NCBI GenBank assembly: GCA_037439425.1
Contig: JBBIWA010000050.1
Location: 1-40,141, forward strand
From: JBBIWA01 sp037439425
GTDB lineage: Bacteria > Acidobacteriota > Blastocatellia > RBC074
DNA length: 40,141 nucleotides
Direction: 5' to 3'
In this document: positions 7,775 to 14,847 of the stretch, in pieces
How positions within the stretch are numbered: the stretch's first letter is position 1
How the letters are laid out: each line of letters starts with the position of its first letter
The notes under the pieces: model-generated
Told to the model about the DNA's origin: nothing
The model's input: the letters and a program-made list of their open reading frames with translations, nothing else
Databases searched by the model: none
Made by a program: the position numbers and the translations under genes

Positions 7775-8184
7775 AGACGCTGACAGACCGCCCTGAGAGA
7801 AATAAGTGGCAGGTGCGAATTGCCGTCCTGATTATTTTCGCGCTGGGTTTCACCGCCGGTGCATTGAGCTGGAATATCTATCTGGAGTGGCGACCTGCCT
7901 CTCCGGTAGAGGCCAGGCGCAACCGGTATGAGCAGTTGCTGGACAGCCTCAAGCTCAGCCCGGATCAGAGAGTAGCTGTTGAGAAGATCCTCAGCGAGGC
8001 GCGCGCGCGACTGATCGAATTGCGCAAGCAATCAGAACCGTCCATGCGTGAGGTCCGCCAACAAACTGACGAACGCCTGCAGATGGTGCTCACACCCGAG
8101 CAGTGGGAGCAATTTCAGCGGATGAGGGCAGAACTGAGAGCTCGCTCCCGCTCCAGTCGAGAGGCGCAAGCAGGTGGCCGATGA
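7771..8184 (+). CDS. Small Spy/CpxP-like membrane-anchored periplasmic protein
   Basis: The 137-residue protein has a membrane segment or uncleaved signal at about 16-38 and then a highly charged helical domain. Two LTxxQ-like motifs are visible, LSPDQ (62-66) and LTPEQ (107-111), the signature of the Spy/CpxP/heavy-metal-resistance sensor family that binds unfolded proteins or metals in the periplasm. Between them is a long helix rich in Arg, Glu and Gln. It overlaps the anti-sigma gene by four bases, so it probably works in the same regulatory circuit, for example as a periplasmic sensor or as an output chaperone. The assignment rests on motif and topology only. Confidence 0.7.
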   Translation: MKTLTDRPERNKWQVRIAVLIIFALGFTAGALSWNIYLEWRPASPVEARRNRYEQLLDSLKLSPDQRVAVEKILSEARARLIELRKQSEPSMREVRQQTDERLQMVLTPEQWEQFQRMRAELRARSRSSREAQAGGR

Positions 8185-8186
8185 AG

Positions 8187-8211
8187 ACCGCTGATAGTAC
8201 AGCGCAGCGGT
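8187..8211. terminator. Inverted repeat between convergent sigma operon and lpxB
   Basis: ACCGCTG (8187-8193) pairs perfectly with CAGCGGT (8205-8211) across an 11-base loop, three bases after the stop codon of the Spy/CpxP-like gene and about 40 bases from the stop of lpxB on the opposite strand. The position between converging genes suits a bidirectional terminator, but no T tract follows on either side. Confidence 0.35.
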
Positions 8212-8252
8212 AGTGACCCGTCGAAATGAGAGTGTTGGCCGGTCGCTGCGCG

Positions 8253-9416
8253 CTACCGTTCATCCCTTTCAAGCAGCGCCAAAATCCGGCGGGCAGCGCG
8301 CTCAGAGGCGCTGGCTTCACCAAGTCGCTGGCGTACTTCAGTCAACTCTATACGCTGCTGCGCCAGGCGCGCTTCATCCTCTAACATTTCAGTGAGCAGG
8401 GCTGCAAGACGCCTTCCAGTCAACTCATTCTGAAGCAGCTCTGGCACGATCTCACGCCCGGCGATCAGATTGGGCATCCCGATGAAAGGCACATTGATCA
8501 GAGGGCGAAACAGCAGCCAGTTCAGCAATGAGGCGCGGTAGACGATCACCAGCGGAGTGCCGATAATCGCAGCTTCCAGCGTGGCTGTGCCACTGGCCAC
8601 CACTGCGATCCTGGCGGCGGCCAGAGCATTGTAGGTCTCATTGACTAGCAGACGTAGATTCGCTACTGGCCCGGCTGCCGAAATTGCGGCTTCTGCCTGA
8701 AGGCGGGCTAGCGCCGGAGCGAGCGCCAGCACAAACTGAAGCTCAGGATGAGAATGATTGAGCAACCGCGTTGCCGCCAGCATCGGCGGCAGAATGTAAC
8801 GCAACTCCTGAGGGCGGCTGCCAGGGAGCAAGGCTACGATCGGGCGCGCGGGATCAAGCTCATATTGCGCGCAAAACTCATCGCGGCTGGCTGTCACCTG
8901 GACACTATCGAGCAGAGGATGGCCCACGTAATCTACCTGGACACCAGCGCGGGCGTAATAATCGCATTCAAACGGCAGGATAACCAGCATCCGTTCAACG
9001 TCGCGTTTGATGGCGTGGATGCGGTAGCTGCGCCAAGCCCAGATTTGCGGGCTGATGTAGTAAACCACACGGTGACGATCGCGCTTGAGTCGCCGCGCCA
9101 GCCGCAGATTGAACTCCGGCCAATCAATCAGCACTACCAGGCGAGGACGGCGCGAGCCCGCAGCCGCGCGCAGTAGGCGAAAAGCGCGCCAAAATCGGGG
9201 CAGCGCAGCCGCGACTTCGAGCGCGCCCATGATCGCCATTTCGCGCGCATCAACCAAGGTCTCGACTCCGGCTGCGCGCATCTGGTCGCCACCTGCTCCG
9301 AAAAACTCCCAGTCAAGCTCCGGACGCAACTTGCGGAGCGCGGCGACCAGCTTCGCTCCGTGTTTGTCGCCTGAAGCCTCGCCGGCGACTATCATCAATT
9401 GGATCGGCTCGCCCAT
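8253..9416 (-). CDS. lpxB: Lipid-A-disaccharide synthase LpxB
   Basis: This glycosyltransferase joins UDP-2,3-diacylglucosamine and lipid X to form the lipid A disaccharide at the inner face of the inner membrane. The 387-residue length is normal for the family. Visible motifs are MIVAGEASGDKHG (8-20), LVVLIDWPEFN (93-103), YYISPQIWAWR (119-129), ILPFE and VDYVGHPLLD, and the UDP-sugar-binding C-terminal domain with LLPGSRPQEL and VASGTATLE. The start at 9416 is chosen because family homology begins there. An in-frame ATG at 9473 would extend the protein through a 7-bp repeat array. The gene lies about 100 bases downstream of the acyltransferase gene on the same strand, so the two are probably one lipid A transcription unit. 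Confidence 0.95.
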   Translation of the reverse strand: MGEPIQLMIVAGEASGDKHGAKLVAALRKLRPELDWEFFGAGGDQMRAAGVETLVDAREMAIMGALEVAAALPRFWRAFRLLRAAAGSRRPRLVVLIDWPEFNLRLARRLKRDRHRVVYYISPQIWAWRSYRIHAIKRDVERMLVILPFECDYYARAGVQVDYVGHPLLDSVQVTASRDEFCAQYELDPARPIVALLPGSRPQELRYILPPMLAATRLLNHSHPELQFVLALAPALARLQAEAAISAAGPVANLRLLVNETYNALAAARIAVVASGTATLEAAIIGTPLVIVYRASLLNWLLFRPLINVPFIGMPNLIAGREIVPELLQNELTGRRLAALLTEMLEDEARLAQQRIELTEVRQRLGEASASERAARRILALLERDER

Positions 9417-9425
9417 GTACTTAAA

Positions 9426-9453
9426 AGTGACTTGTGACAAGTGGCGAGTGACA
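9426..9453. repeat. Degenerate heptamer repeat (AGTGACA type), 4 units
   Basis: Units AGTGACT, TGTGACA, AGTGGCG and AGTGACA follow each other without gaps, between lpxB and the acyltransferase gene. Weaker copies continue toward 9475 (CGACCGG, CGACAAA). This is the clearest of five similar arrays in this window and resembles the short tandemly repeated sequences known from cyanobacteria. Confidence 0.6.
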
Positions 9454-9515
9454 GGATTAGCGACCGGCGACAAATGCCGAACCAGGTTTCTCTAAGACGT
9501 CTCTCTCCTCGCCTA

Positions 9516-10496
9516 TCACTTTTCACAATACAGCTCCGGTTCGCCTTCTGGCCGGGTGCGCCAGCGGCGATGAATCCACAGCCACTGATCAGGATAACGC
9601 CGGATGATCGCCTCGAGCGCTTTGGTGTAACGCGCTGTGTTAGTGAGCACGTCTGCCTTTTGATTACCAGTACTGATCGTTTCAATCGGGGTTTCAAAGC
9701 ACAAGCGGTGAAGACGCCTCTCTTCATCCCACACCAGGTAACCCGGCAGCACAATCGCGCCTGTCCGCAACGCCAAGGTGGCGACTCCTTTCGTGGTACA
9801 GGCCGGCAGGCCGAAGAAATCGCAGAAGACCCCTTCTTCACGCGAAGTGTTAAGGTCGGCGAGAATGCCAACCACACCGCCCGCTTTCAGCGTCTTAAGC
9901 ACCTCGCGCACCGAACCCTGTTTGTCAACGCTGCGATTGCCATAACGCGCGCGATAACTTTCGGCCAAGCGCTCGACCAGGGGATTGTCCACGCGGCGCG
10001 CCAGAAACGACATCGGATAACCATAGATCGAATGAGCGTAGACCGCCAGCTCCCAGGCGCCAATGTGCCCGGTCAACAGAATCACACCCCGCTTCTGCGC
10101 CTGCGCTTGCAGAAAGTGTTCCAGGCCTTCGTAGACCACGACTGAGGAAATGTTGGCACCAGTGAGGCGAGGAAACTGGCTCACCTCGCCCAGCAGCCGT
10201 CCCAGACTGCGGAAGCTGCCGCGCAAGATCCGTTCGCGTTCCTTTGGCTCGAGTTCTGGAAAAGCTATCCGCAAATTGATTTGAGCGTGGCGCCGCAGAT
10301 GCGGCAACAGCAGGCGGGCCAGTGCGCCGACGGCCTGTCCGGCTTTGATCGCCAGCGGACGCGGCAGCGCGCCAATACTTTTCAATACGGTCCAGGCCGC
10401 GGCGTATTCGAGATAGGTGCGCAGCAGGCCGCGCTTTTGGATGATCTGTCTTGTGTCTACAATCGCTGCGTGATCCAAGCGGGGCGAAACTAGCAC
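9516..10496 (-). CDS. LpxL/HtrB-like lipid A acyltransferase
   Basis: This enzyme adds a secondary acyl chain to lipid A at the inner membrane. It has 326 residues, slightly longer than the usual about 300 because of the N-terminus; the GTG at 10496 has no strong ribosome site, and a shorter form is possible. The catalytic H-x4-E motif is H144/E149 in LLTGHIGAWELA, followed by MSFLARRVDNPLVERL and a KGGVVGILADLN-like segment (LKAGGVVGILADLNTSREE), then a family-typical GVATLALRTGAIVLPGY. The C-terminus has PDQWLWIHRRWRTRP, the standard ending of these acyltransferases. It is encoded upstream of lpxB on the same strand. Whether it adds laurate, myristate or another chain cannot be told. Confidence 0.9.
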   Translation of the reverse strand: MLVSPRLDHAAIVDTRQIIQKRGLLRTYLEYAAAWTVLKSIGALPRPLAIKAGQAVGALARLLLPHLRRHAQINLRIAFPELEPKERERILRGSFRSLGRLLGEVSQFPRLTGANISSVVVYEGLEHFLQAQAQKRGVILLTGHIGAWELAVYAHSIYGYPMSFLARRVDNPLVERLAESYRARYGNRSVDKQGSVREVLKTLKAGGVVGILADLNTSREEGVFCDFFGLPACTTKGVATLALRTGAIVLPGYLVWDEERRLHRLCFETPIETISTGNQKADVLTNTARYTKALEAIIRRYPDQWLWIHRRWRTRPEGEPELYCEK

Positions 10497-10582
10497 GTCC
10501 GCCCCCAGGCTGTCAATTTGTGCGGGCCGCTCGCGCCAGCAAGCCCGCGCCTTTCAAGCACTGACAAGGGGCGGGAAGCAGT

Positions 10583-11635
10583 CTATGGTTTCTTATTCTC
10601 GGAGATGTACTGCTGAATCCTCTTCTTCTCGGGATAATCCGGCTTCTTGGCGAGGAACTGTTCATACTCAGCCACTGCTTTGTCTTTCAACCCAGCCGCG
10701 TGATAAAGCAGCGCTAGCCGCAAATGTACCTCTGCCTTGCCAACGGGATCGAGCTGGATGGCTTTGTTCAAATAGCCGACAGCGGTGGAGCCTTTCTTGA
10801 TTCCCAGATAGGCTTCGCCCAGATAGTGATTGGCGTCAGCAGACTTCGGATCCGCTTCTACTGCGCGGGTTAAAGGTTCGATGGCGCTTGCGTAGTCTTT
10901 CTTGACCAGGTGTAGCTTTCCTAGATTGAGCAAAGCCAGCATGAAGTTTGGCTTCTCCTCCAGCGCGCGTTGATAAGCCTTCTCTGCTTCGCCGAGTTTC
11001 CCCTCTTTAGAATAGGCCGTCCCCAGCTCAGTCCAGGCCTCATAGTCTTTAGCGTCAGCGCTCACGATCTGATTAAGCAGCGCAATAGCTTGCTTGTAGT
11101 CATTCCTCTTAACCGCTTCCAGAGCCTTGTCGAGGAGATTCTGCTGAGCTGAAGTCCGATGATAAAAATCCGCCACTGAGAGAATTCCCGGCTTATGCGA
11201 CCCGCTGGCACCGGGTTGTTCGCGCCACTCTAACTCGATGTCGCGGCGAATCTCAGTCTTGTTGAGGAAGTCCACGCGGAGATGCAGGCGCGCCACCTCA
11301 ACATTTTCTACCTCCACGGCCAGATAGTATTCACCGTTGTAGACATTGAAGAAGTGGAAGCGCCCGTTATTGGTCACAGCTTGTCGCGCAATCACGTTAC
11401 CCAGATTGCTGTAGAGGATGACCAGATAGGTCTGTGGCTTATTGCCACTGACTTTGCTTTCGTCCACCTTCAGGTCTCCAAACAGCGTGTGCCCAACATT
11501 ACTTGATCCCCCGATCGGAGGCTGGCCTCGCCCCGGTCTTTGTGGAGCAGTGTAGTCGCCCTCCATCCGCGCCATTGCCACTTGGGAGAAGACTATCAGC
11601 GCCGTTAACGACAGCGGTAAGAAGTAAGCTCTCAT
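10583..11635 (-). CDS. Secreted TPR-repeat protein
   Basis: The 350-residue protein starts at an ATG with GGAGG 9 bases upstream; a longer ORF start at 11695 lacks one. Residues 1-22 are a signal peptide (MRAYFLPLSLTALIVFSQVAMA). Residues about 45-140 read like a small beta-sandwich (LVILYSNLGNVIARQAV, then GEYYLAVEVENVEVARLHL), similar in style to carboxypeptidase-regulatory-like modules. From about 165 to 345 there are four to five tetratricopeptide repeats with the usual W-x-x-L-G-x-x-Y and A-x-x-x-Y/F-x-x-A-L spacing. Such proteins scaffold periplasmic or outer-membrane complexes. It precedes the lipid A genes on the same strand with an 86-base gap, but the function is unknown. Confidence 0.8.
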   Translation of the reverse strand: MRAYFLPLSLTALIVFSQVAMARMEGDYTAPQRPGRGQPPIGGSSNVGHTLFGDLKVDESKVSGNKPQTYLVILYSNLGNVIARQAVTNNGRFHFFNVYNGEYYLAVEVENVEVARLHLRVDFLNKTEIRRDIELEWREQPGASGSHKPGILSVADFYHRTSAQQNLLDKALEAVKRNDYKQAIALLNQIVSADAKDYEAWTELGTAYSKEGKLGEAEKAYQRALEEKPNFMLALLNLGKLHLVKKDYASAIEPLTRAVEADPKSADANHYLGEAYLGIKKGSTAVGYLNKAIQLDPVGKAEVHLRLALLYHAAGLKDKAVAEYEQFLAKKPDYPEKKRIQQYISENKKP

Positions 11636-11750
11636 GTGTTTGATCCTCCCATCTGATAGTCTGCAATTCCAATCTGGGTTGGAATCGGAAGACATAGACG
11701 CGCAGCTCTTTGCTCTTATTAGAATTCCAACTGCCTCAAATAGTCAAAGC

Positions 11751-12317
11751 TCATCTCAATGCTCTCAAATTCATCCTTTCTGCCAGCATATTGCAAAACA
11801 GCGCACCTTGCGAGATCGCATCATCCAGCGCCACGTGCGTGTAGGGCAGATCGTCGAACCAGCGCTGCGGCATGGTGGATTTGTTGACCTCAAGGAAATT
11901 CATCTTCATCAAGGCCATAGCATAGGTCTTGATGTCAAGCGCATAATGAGAGAACGGACTCTCCCCGGCAAAGCGGTAGAGATAGTAAGAAATGAACATG
12001 AAATCGAAGGCTGCCGGGTAAGCGACAAAGACCGGCTGGCCGGGCAAGCCCTTGAGCCAGGCCACATATCGCGGCATGACCTCTTCCGGCGGTTGCGGGT
12101 CCTGGCGGCAAGCGGCCCAGGCTTGAAGTTGGGTCGCCCACCAAGCCATCCTCTCAGGGTCTGCCGCAGCTTCAGGCAGGGTCTCCAGATTGGCTGAAAA
12201 AGTGCTGATTAAGGTCTTGTCAGCCAGAAACGCCGCCGAGCCAAAGCTGAGCATGGAGTTAAGTCCAGGAACCGGCCCATCGGTTTCGACATCGGTGCTG
12301 ACGTAGATTTCTACCAT
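11751..12317 (-). CDS. DEDDh-type 3'-5' exonuclease
   Basis: The 188-residue protein has the RNase H-like exonuclease fold. Visible catalytic motifs are D9-x-E11 (STDVETDGP) in Exo I, an Asp in AAFDFMF (D105) for Exo II, and H161-x4-D166 (THVALDDA) in Exo III, so it is the DEDDh subtype. The size and the motif spacing match small standalone DnaQ/RNase T-like exonucleases rather than a polymerase subunit. It probably acts on single-stranded DNA or RNA ends in the cytoplasm. The start ATG has only a weak ribosome site. It is flanked by gaps of about 115 and 120 bases, so it is likely transcribed alone. Confidence 0.8.
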   Translation of the reverse strand: MVEIYVSTDVETDGPVPGLNSMLSFGSAAFLADKTLISTFSANLETLPEAAADPERMAWWATQLQAWAACRQDPQPPEEVMPRYVAWLKGLPGQPVFVAYPAAFDFMFISYYLYRFAGESPFSHYALDIKTYAMALMKMNFLEVNKSTMPQRWFDDLPYTHVALDDAISQGALFCNMLAERMNLRALR

Positions 12318-12437
12318 TTCACGGTAAGTTTGGCCGCGCGCCTATCAAATCAAGCACGTAGCTTTAATGCAGGATCTTTCGGCAAAGCGCTTCCTGCCGC
12401 CCGCTGAAGGCGAGATGGTCAAGCGTTGCTTCCGCCC

Positions 12438-13220
12438 TCAAGGTCTGTTGACTTCCCTCAAGACCTCAAGCATCTCGCCGTGAATGCGTCCATTTGAAGC
12501 CAGCAGGCTGGGGACGAAAAGGTCGAAAGAGCTGCCATCCATCTTGGTGACTCGCCCGCCCGCTTCTTCAATGATGATCCAGCCGGCCGCCACATCCCAA
12601 GGATTCAAACCGAACTCCCAGAAGCCATCAAAACGCCCCGCCGCGATGTAACACATATCCAGCGCCGCAGCGCCATCGCGACGCACCGCCTGCGCGCACA
12701 TAAGGAAGCGTTCCCAGGCTGGCAAATAGGTGGCGATCTTTTCACGCACATCGTAAGGGAAGCCGGAGACGACCATCGCCTCTTCCAGATGTTCAACTTC
12801 AGAGACGCGAATCGGGCGGCCATTCAACGTCGCGCCCGCGCCACGCTCAGCCACAAACAGCTCATCGCGCGTCGGATCATAGACCACGCCGATGATCATC
12901 TCGCTTTTTCGCTGCAGCCCGATTGAGACGCAGTAACAGGGATAACCGTGCGCGTAATTGCCCGTCCCATCGAGCGGATCAATGATCCAGCAATATTCGC
13001 TTGCTGGTCCGCTCGAGGAGGTGGTGCCGCTTTCTTCGGCTAGAATGCGGTGTTTGGGATAGTGGGTAGAGATCAATTCTTTGATGTGGCGCTCGCTGGC
13101 CAGGTCTACTTCGGTGACCAGGTTGATGCGCCCTTTGTGTGAGACCTGAAACTGGCGTCCGGCACAGTCACGCAGGATCGCACCTGCTTCGCGCGCCGCG
13201 CGGATAGCTAATTCAAGCAT
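12438..13220 (-). CDS. Inositol monophosphatase family enzyme
   Basis: This is a Mg-dependent sugar or polyol phosphatase, probably hydrolysing inositol-1-phosphate or a related phosphate in the cytoplasm. It has 260 residues, normal for the family. The metal-binding motifs are E62/E63 (LAEESG), the core IDPLDGTGNYAHG from about residue 80 with D81, D84 and the T-containing turn, and WDVAAG (208-213) with D209. VSIGL, GVVYDPTRDELF and GAGATLNG are further family-typical segments. Family members also include SuhB and CysQ, which cannot be excluded, but the motif set is closest to the SuhB/IMPase type. Confidence 0.9.
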   Translation of the reverse strand: MLELAIRAAREAGAILRDCAGRQFQVSHKGRINLVTEVDLASERHIKELISTHYPKHRILAEESGTTSSSGPASEYCWIIDPLDGTGNYAHGYPCYCVSIGLQRKSEMIIGVVYDPTRDELFVAERGAGATLNGRPIRVSEVEHLEEAMVVSGFPYDVREKIATYLPAWERFLMCAQAVRRDGAAALDMCYIAAGRFDGFWEFGLNPWDVAAGWIIIEEAGGRVTKMDGSSFDLFVPSLLASNGRIHGEMLEVLREVNRP

Positions 13221-13255
13221 AACTTAGTCATCACTTACTGGTCGTTGCGGCAGCT

Positions 13256-13283
13256 AACTACTGACTACCGACCAGTGACCGCT
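13256..13283. repeat. Degenerate heptamer repeat (GACTACT type), 4 units
   Basis: Units AACTACT, GACTACC, GACCAGT and GACCGCT run in exact 7-base phase in the 68-base gap between the zinc-ribbon gene and the inositol-phosphatase gene. It is of the same style as the arrays at 9426, 24851, 32494 and 32572. Confidence 0.55.
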
Positions 13284-13288
13284 TCCCC

Positions 13289-13786
13289 TCACTCTTGCTC
13301 CAGCTCTCGATTAAGGGTGCGCAGCTCAAGCAGCAATCGCTCAAGGCTCTGCTCCACCGTGCGCAATTGCACTGACAGATCACTACGCTCCTCCTTGATC
13401 CGGCTGAGCTCATCGCGTAAGCGGCTGAGATTGCCTTCAATCTGGCCGGTGACGAGCGAGGGCGCGCGGTAAGACTCAATGGCCTCCTGAGCCGCCTCGA
13501 AGTAGTCTTCGTCTACCAGCACGCGGAACGGTTCGCAGTGAGCCGTATTCGTTGAGTGGCCGCCCTGAACGACGGACGGGATGCCCGCTTCATCGAGCAG
13601 TCGCCGCACAAAAGCCGCCCGCGTTTCGTCATTGAAGCTGGAGAGCAGCCGAAGCGTATCTTCTGCAAACTCGCCGTCTGGCTCTTCAGGCTCAGCTTCA
13701 AGCGAGGCGACGAGCGGTACATCGCAGCTGTTACATCGGGTGAATCCGGCGCGGAATTCGGCTCCGCATGATGGACAAAATGGCAT
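13289..13786 (-). CDS. Zinc-ribbon, DUF2007-like protein with coiled-coil tail
   Basis: The 165-residue protein starts at an ATG with GAAGG 9 bases upstream and immediately opens with a zinc ribbon, C4-x2-C7 and C18-x2-C21 (FCPSCGAEFRAGFTRCNSCD). Residues about 45-110 (LLSSFNDETRAAFVRRLLDEAGIPSVV and FRVLVDEDYFEAAQEAI) resemble the DUF2007 'putative signal-transducing protein' fold, in which a small ferredoxin-like domain carries AGI and ED motifs. The rest is a predicted coiled coil, rich in Leu, Glu and Arg (LSRLRDELSRIKEERSD onward). No enzymatic residue is visible. A role in protein or nucleic-acid binding is possible but unproven. Confidence 0.7.
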   Translation of the reverse strand: MPFCPSCGAEFRAGFTRCNSCDVPLVASLEAEPEEPDGEFAEDTLRLLSSFNDETRAAFVRRLLDEAGIPSVVQGGHSTNTAHCEPFRVLVDEDYFEAAQEAIESYRAPSLVTGQIEGNLSRLRDELSRIKEERSDLSVQLRTVEQSLERLLLELRTLNRELEQE

Positions 13787-13870
13787 AGTGATTAACCTTC
13801 GAGATTGGGGATTAACCGAGTCGTCACTATAGCACGGCTCGCCGAAGCAAGCCAACGCCAGCGCCACTGG

Positions 13871-14845
13871 TCAACTGCGGTCCATCGGTGCCTGATTGAT
13901 AATTGCTGCGGCCAGCAACGGGATCATCAATTCGTGGTGCCCGGTGAGGCTGTAGCCGCGCCCCGCGCCATGAGCGACCGGCCGCTGCACAACGTTAGTC
14001 AGGGGCCGGTAATGCTGTATGAAATCGCAATTCACTGTAGTGAAGTCTCGCAATGAATGGCCCAGATTGCGCACTATAGTCACGGCCTTGAGAAAAACTT
14101 CAGGCAAGGTGACCGCCGAGCCGAGGTTGAGATAAACGCCGCCACTATCGAGTTCTTTGACCAATGCGGTAAACAGACGAAAGTCGCGATAGCTAGCCGC
14201 GCCAATGGCCGCACCATCAGCCTGCGGATGCAGATGAATGATGTCGGCGCCAATCGTCACGTGAACGGTCGCAGGCACGCGCGCAGTGTAAGCTGCGTGC
14301 AGCAACGAATAGGGAGCATAAGAGGGATTGATCTCCACCAGCGCACGCCCGATCGCTTCGCCTACTCCTAGCTCCTCTCTTGTGCCTCGATTGATCGCTT
14401 CGTTGATCAGCCGTCCGGTCTCTTCCGCCATCCCGAATGCCCCCGCGCCTAACGATTGATCAACGTCTTCAGAGGTCGAACCAAGGAGCGCAATCTCGAA
14501 ATCATGAATTATGCCTGAGCCGTTCATCGCAATGGCTGTGACGAAGCCGCGCCGCATCAGGTCAATTAGAATCGGCGCCAGGCCAGTCTTGATTACGTGC
14601 CCGCCGATGCCCCAGATGATGGCTCGCCCCTTGGCGCGCGCGCGCGCGACAGATGTCGCTACAGCACGCAAACTATCGGCCGCTAGAATCTTGGGCAGCG
14701 AGTTGAGCAGAGCTGCTACTGCCTTCGCTTCATCGTCGCTGAGCGGGCGCGCAAAATCGGCCACGCTTACTTTGCTCGGACGCGAAGCGAGCGGGTAGGT
14801 CGAGATGCGTGAGAGGTCAATCGGTTGCTGATGATAGATAGACAT
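13871..14845 (-). CDS. Conserved protein, possibly deoxyhypusine-synthase-like fold
   Basis: This gene is not recognised with confidence. It encodes 324 residues, with prominent glycine-rich motifs IIWGIGGHVIKTGLAP (from about 77), AIAMNGSGIIHDFEIAL (about 105-120) and HVTIGADIIHLHPQADG, which look like a Rossmann-type nucleotide-binding enzyme with catalytic His and Asp residues. The G-HVIK and NG-G-x-x-HDFE layout recalls bacterial relatives of deoxyhypusine synthase, but this is an impression, not a database match. The second ATG (14845) is taken as start because GGGGAG lies 6 bases before it; the first ATG (14851) overlaps the stop of the giant TPR gene by four bases. A 15-base alternating GC run (14634-14648) lies inside the gene without breaking the frame. 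Confidence 0.55.
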   Translation of the reverse strand: MSIYHQQPIDLSRISTYPLASRPSKVSVADFARPLSDDEAKAVAALLNSLPKILAADSLRAVATSVARARAKGRAIIWGIGGHVIKTGLAPILIDLMRRGFVTAIAMNGSGIIHDFEIALLGSTSEDVDQSLGAGAFGMAEETGRLINEAINRGTREELGVGEAIGRALVEINPSYAPYSLLHAAYTARVPATVHVTIGADIIHLHPQADGAAIGAASYRDFRLFTALVKELDSGGVYLNLGSAVTLPEVFLKAVTIVRNLGHSLRDFTTVNCDFIQHYRPLTNVVQRPVAHGAGRGYSLTGHHELMIPLLAAAIINQAPMDRS

Positions 14846-14847
14846 AT

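Noticed and set aside
8748..9176. Long plus-strand frame opposite lpxB
   Set aside because: It is antisense to an unmistakable LpxB coding sequence and shows no motif of its own.
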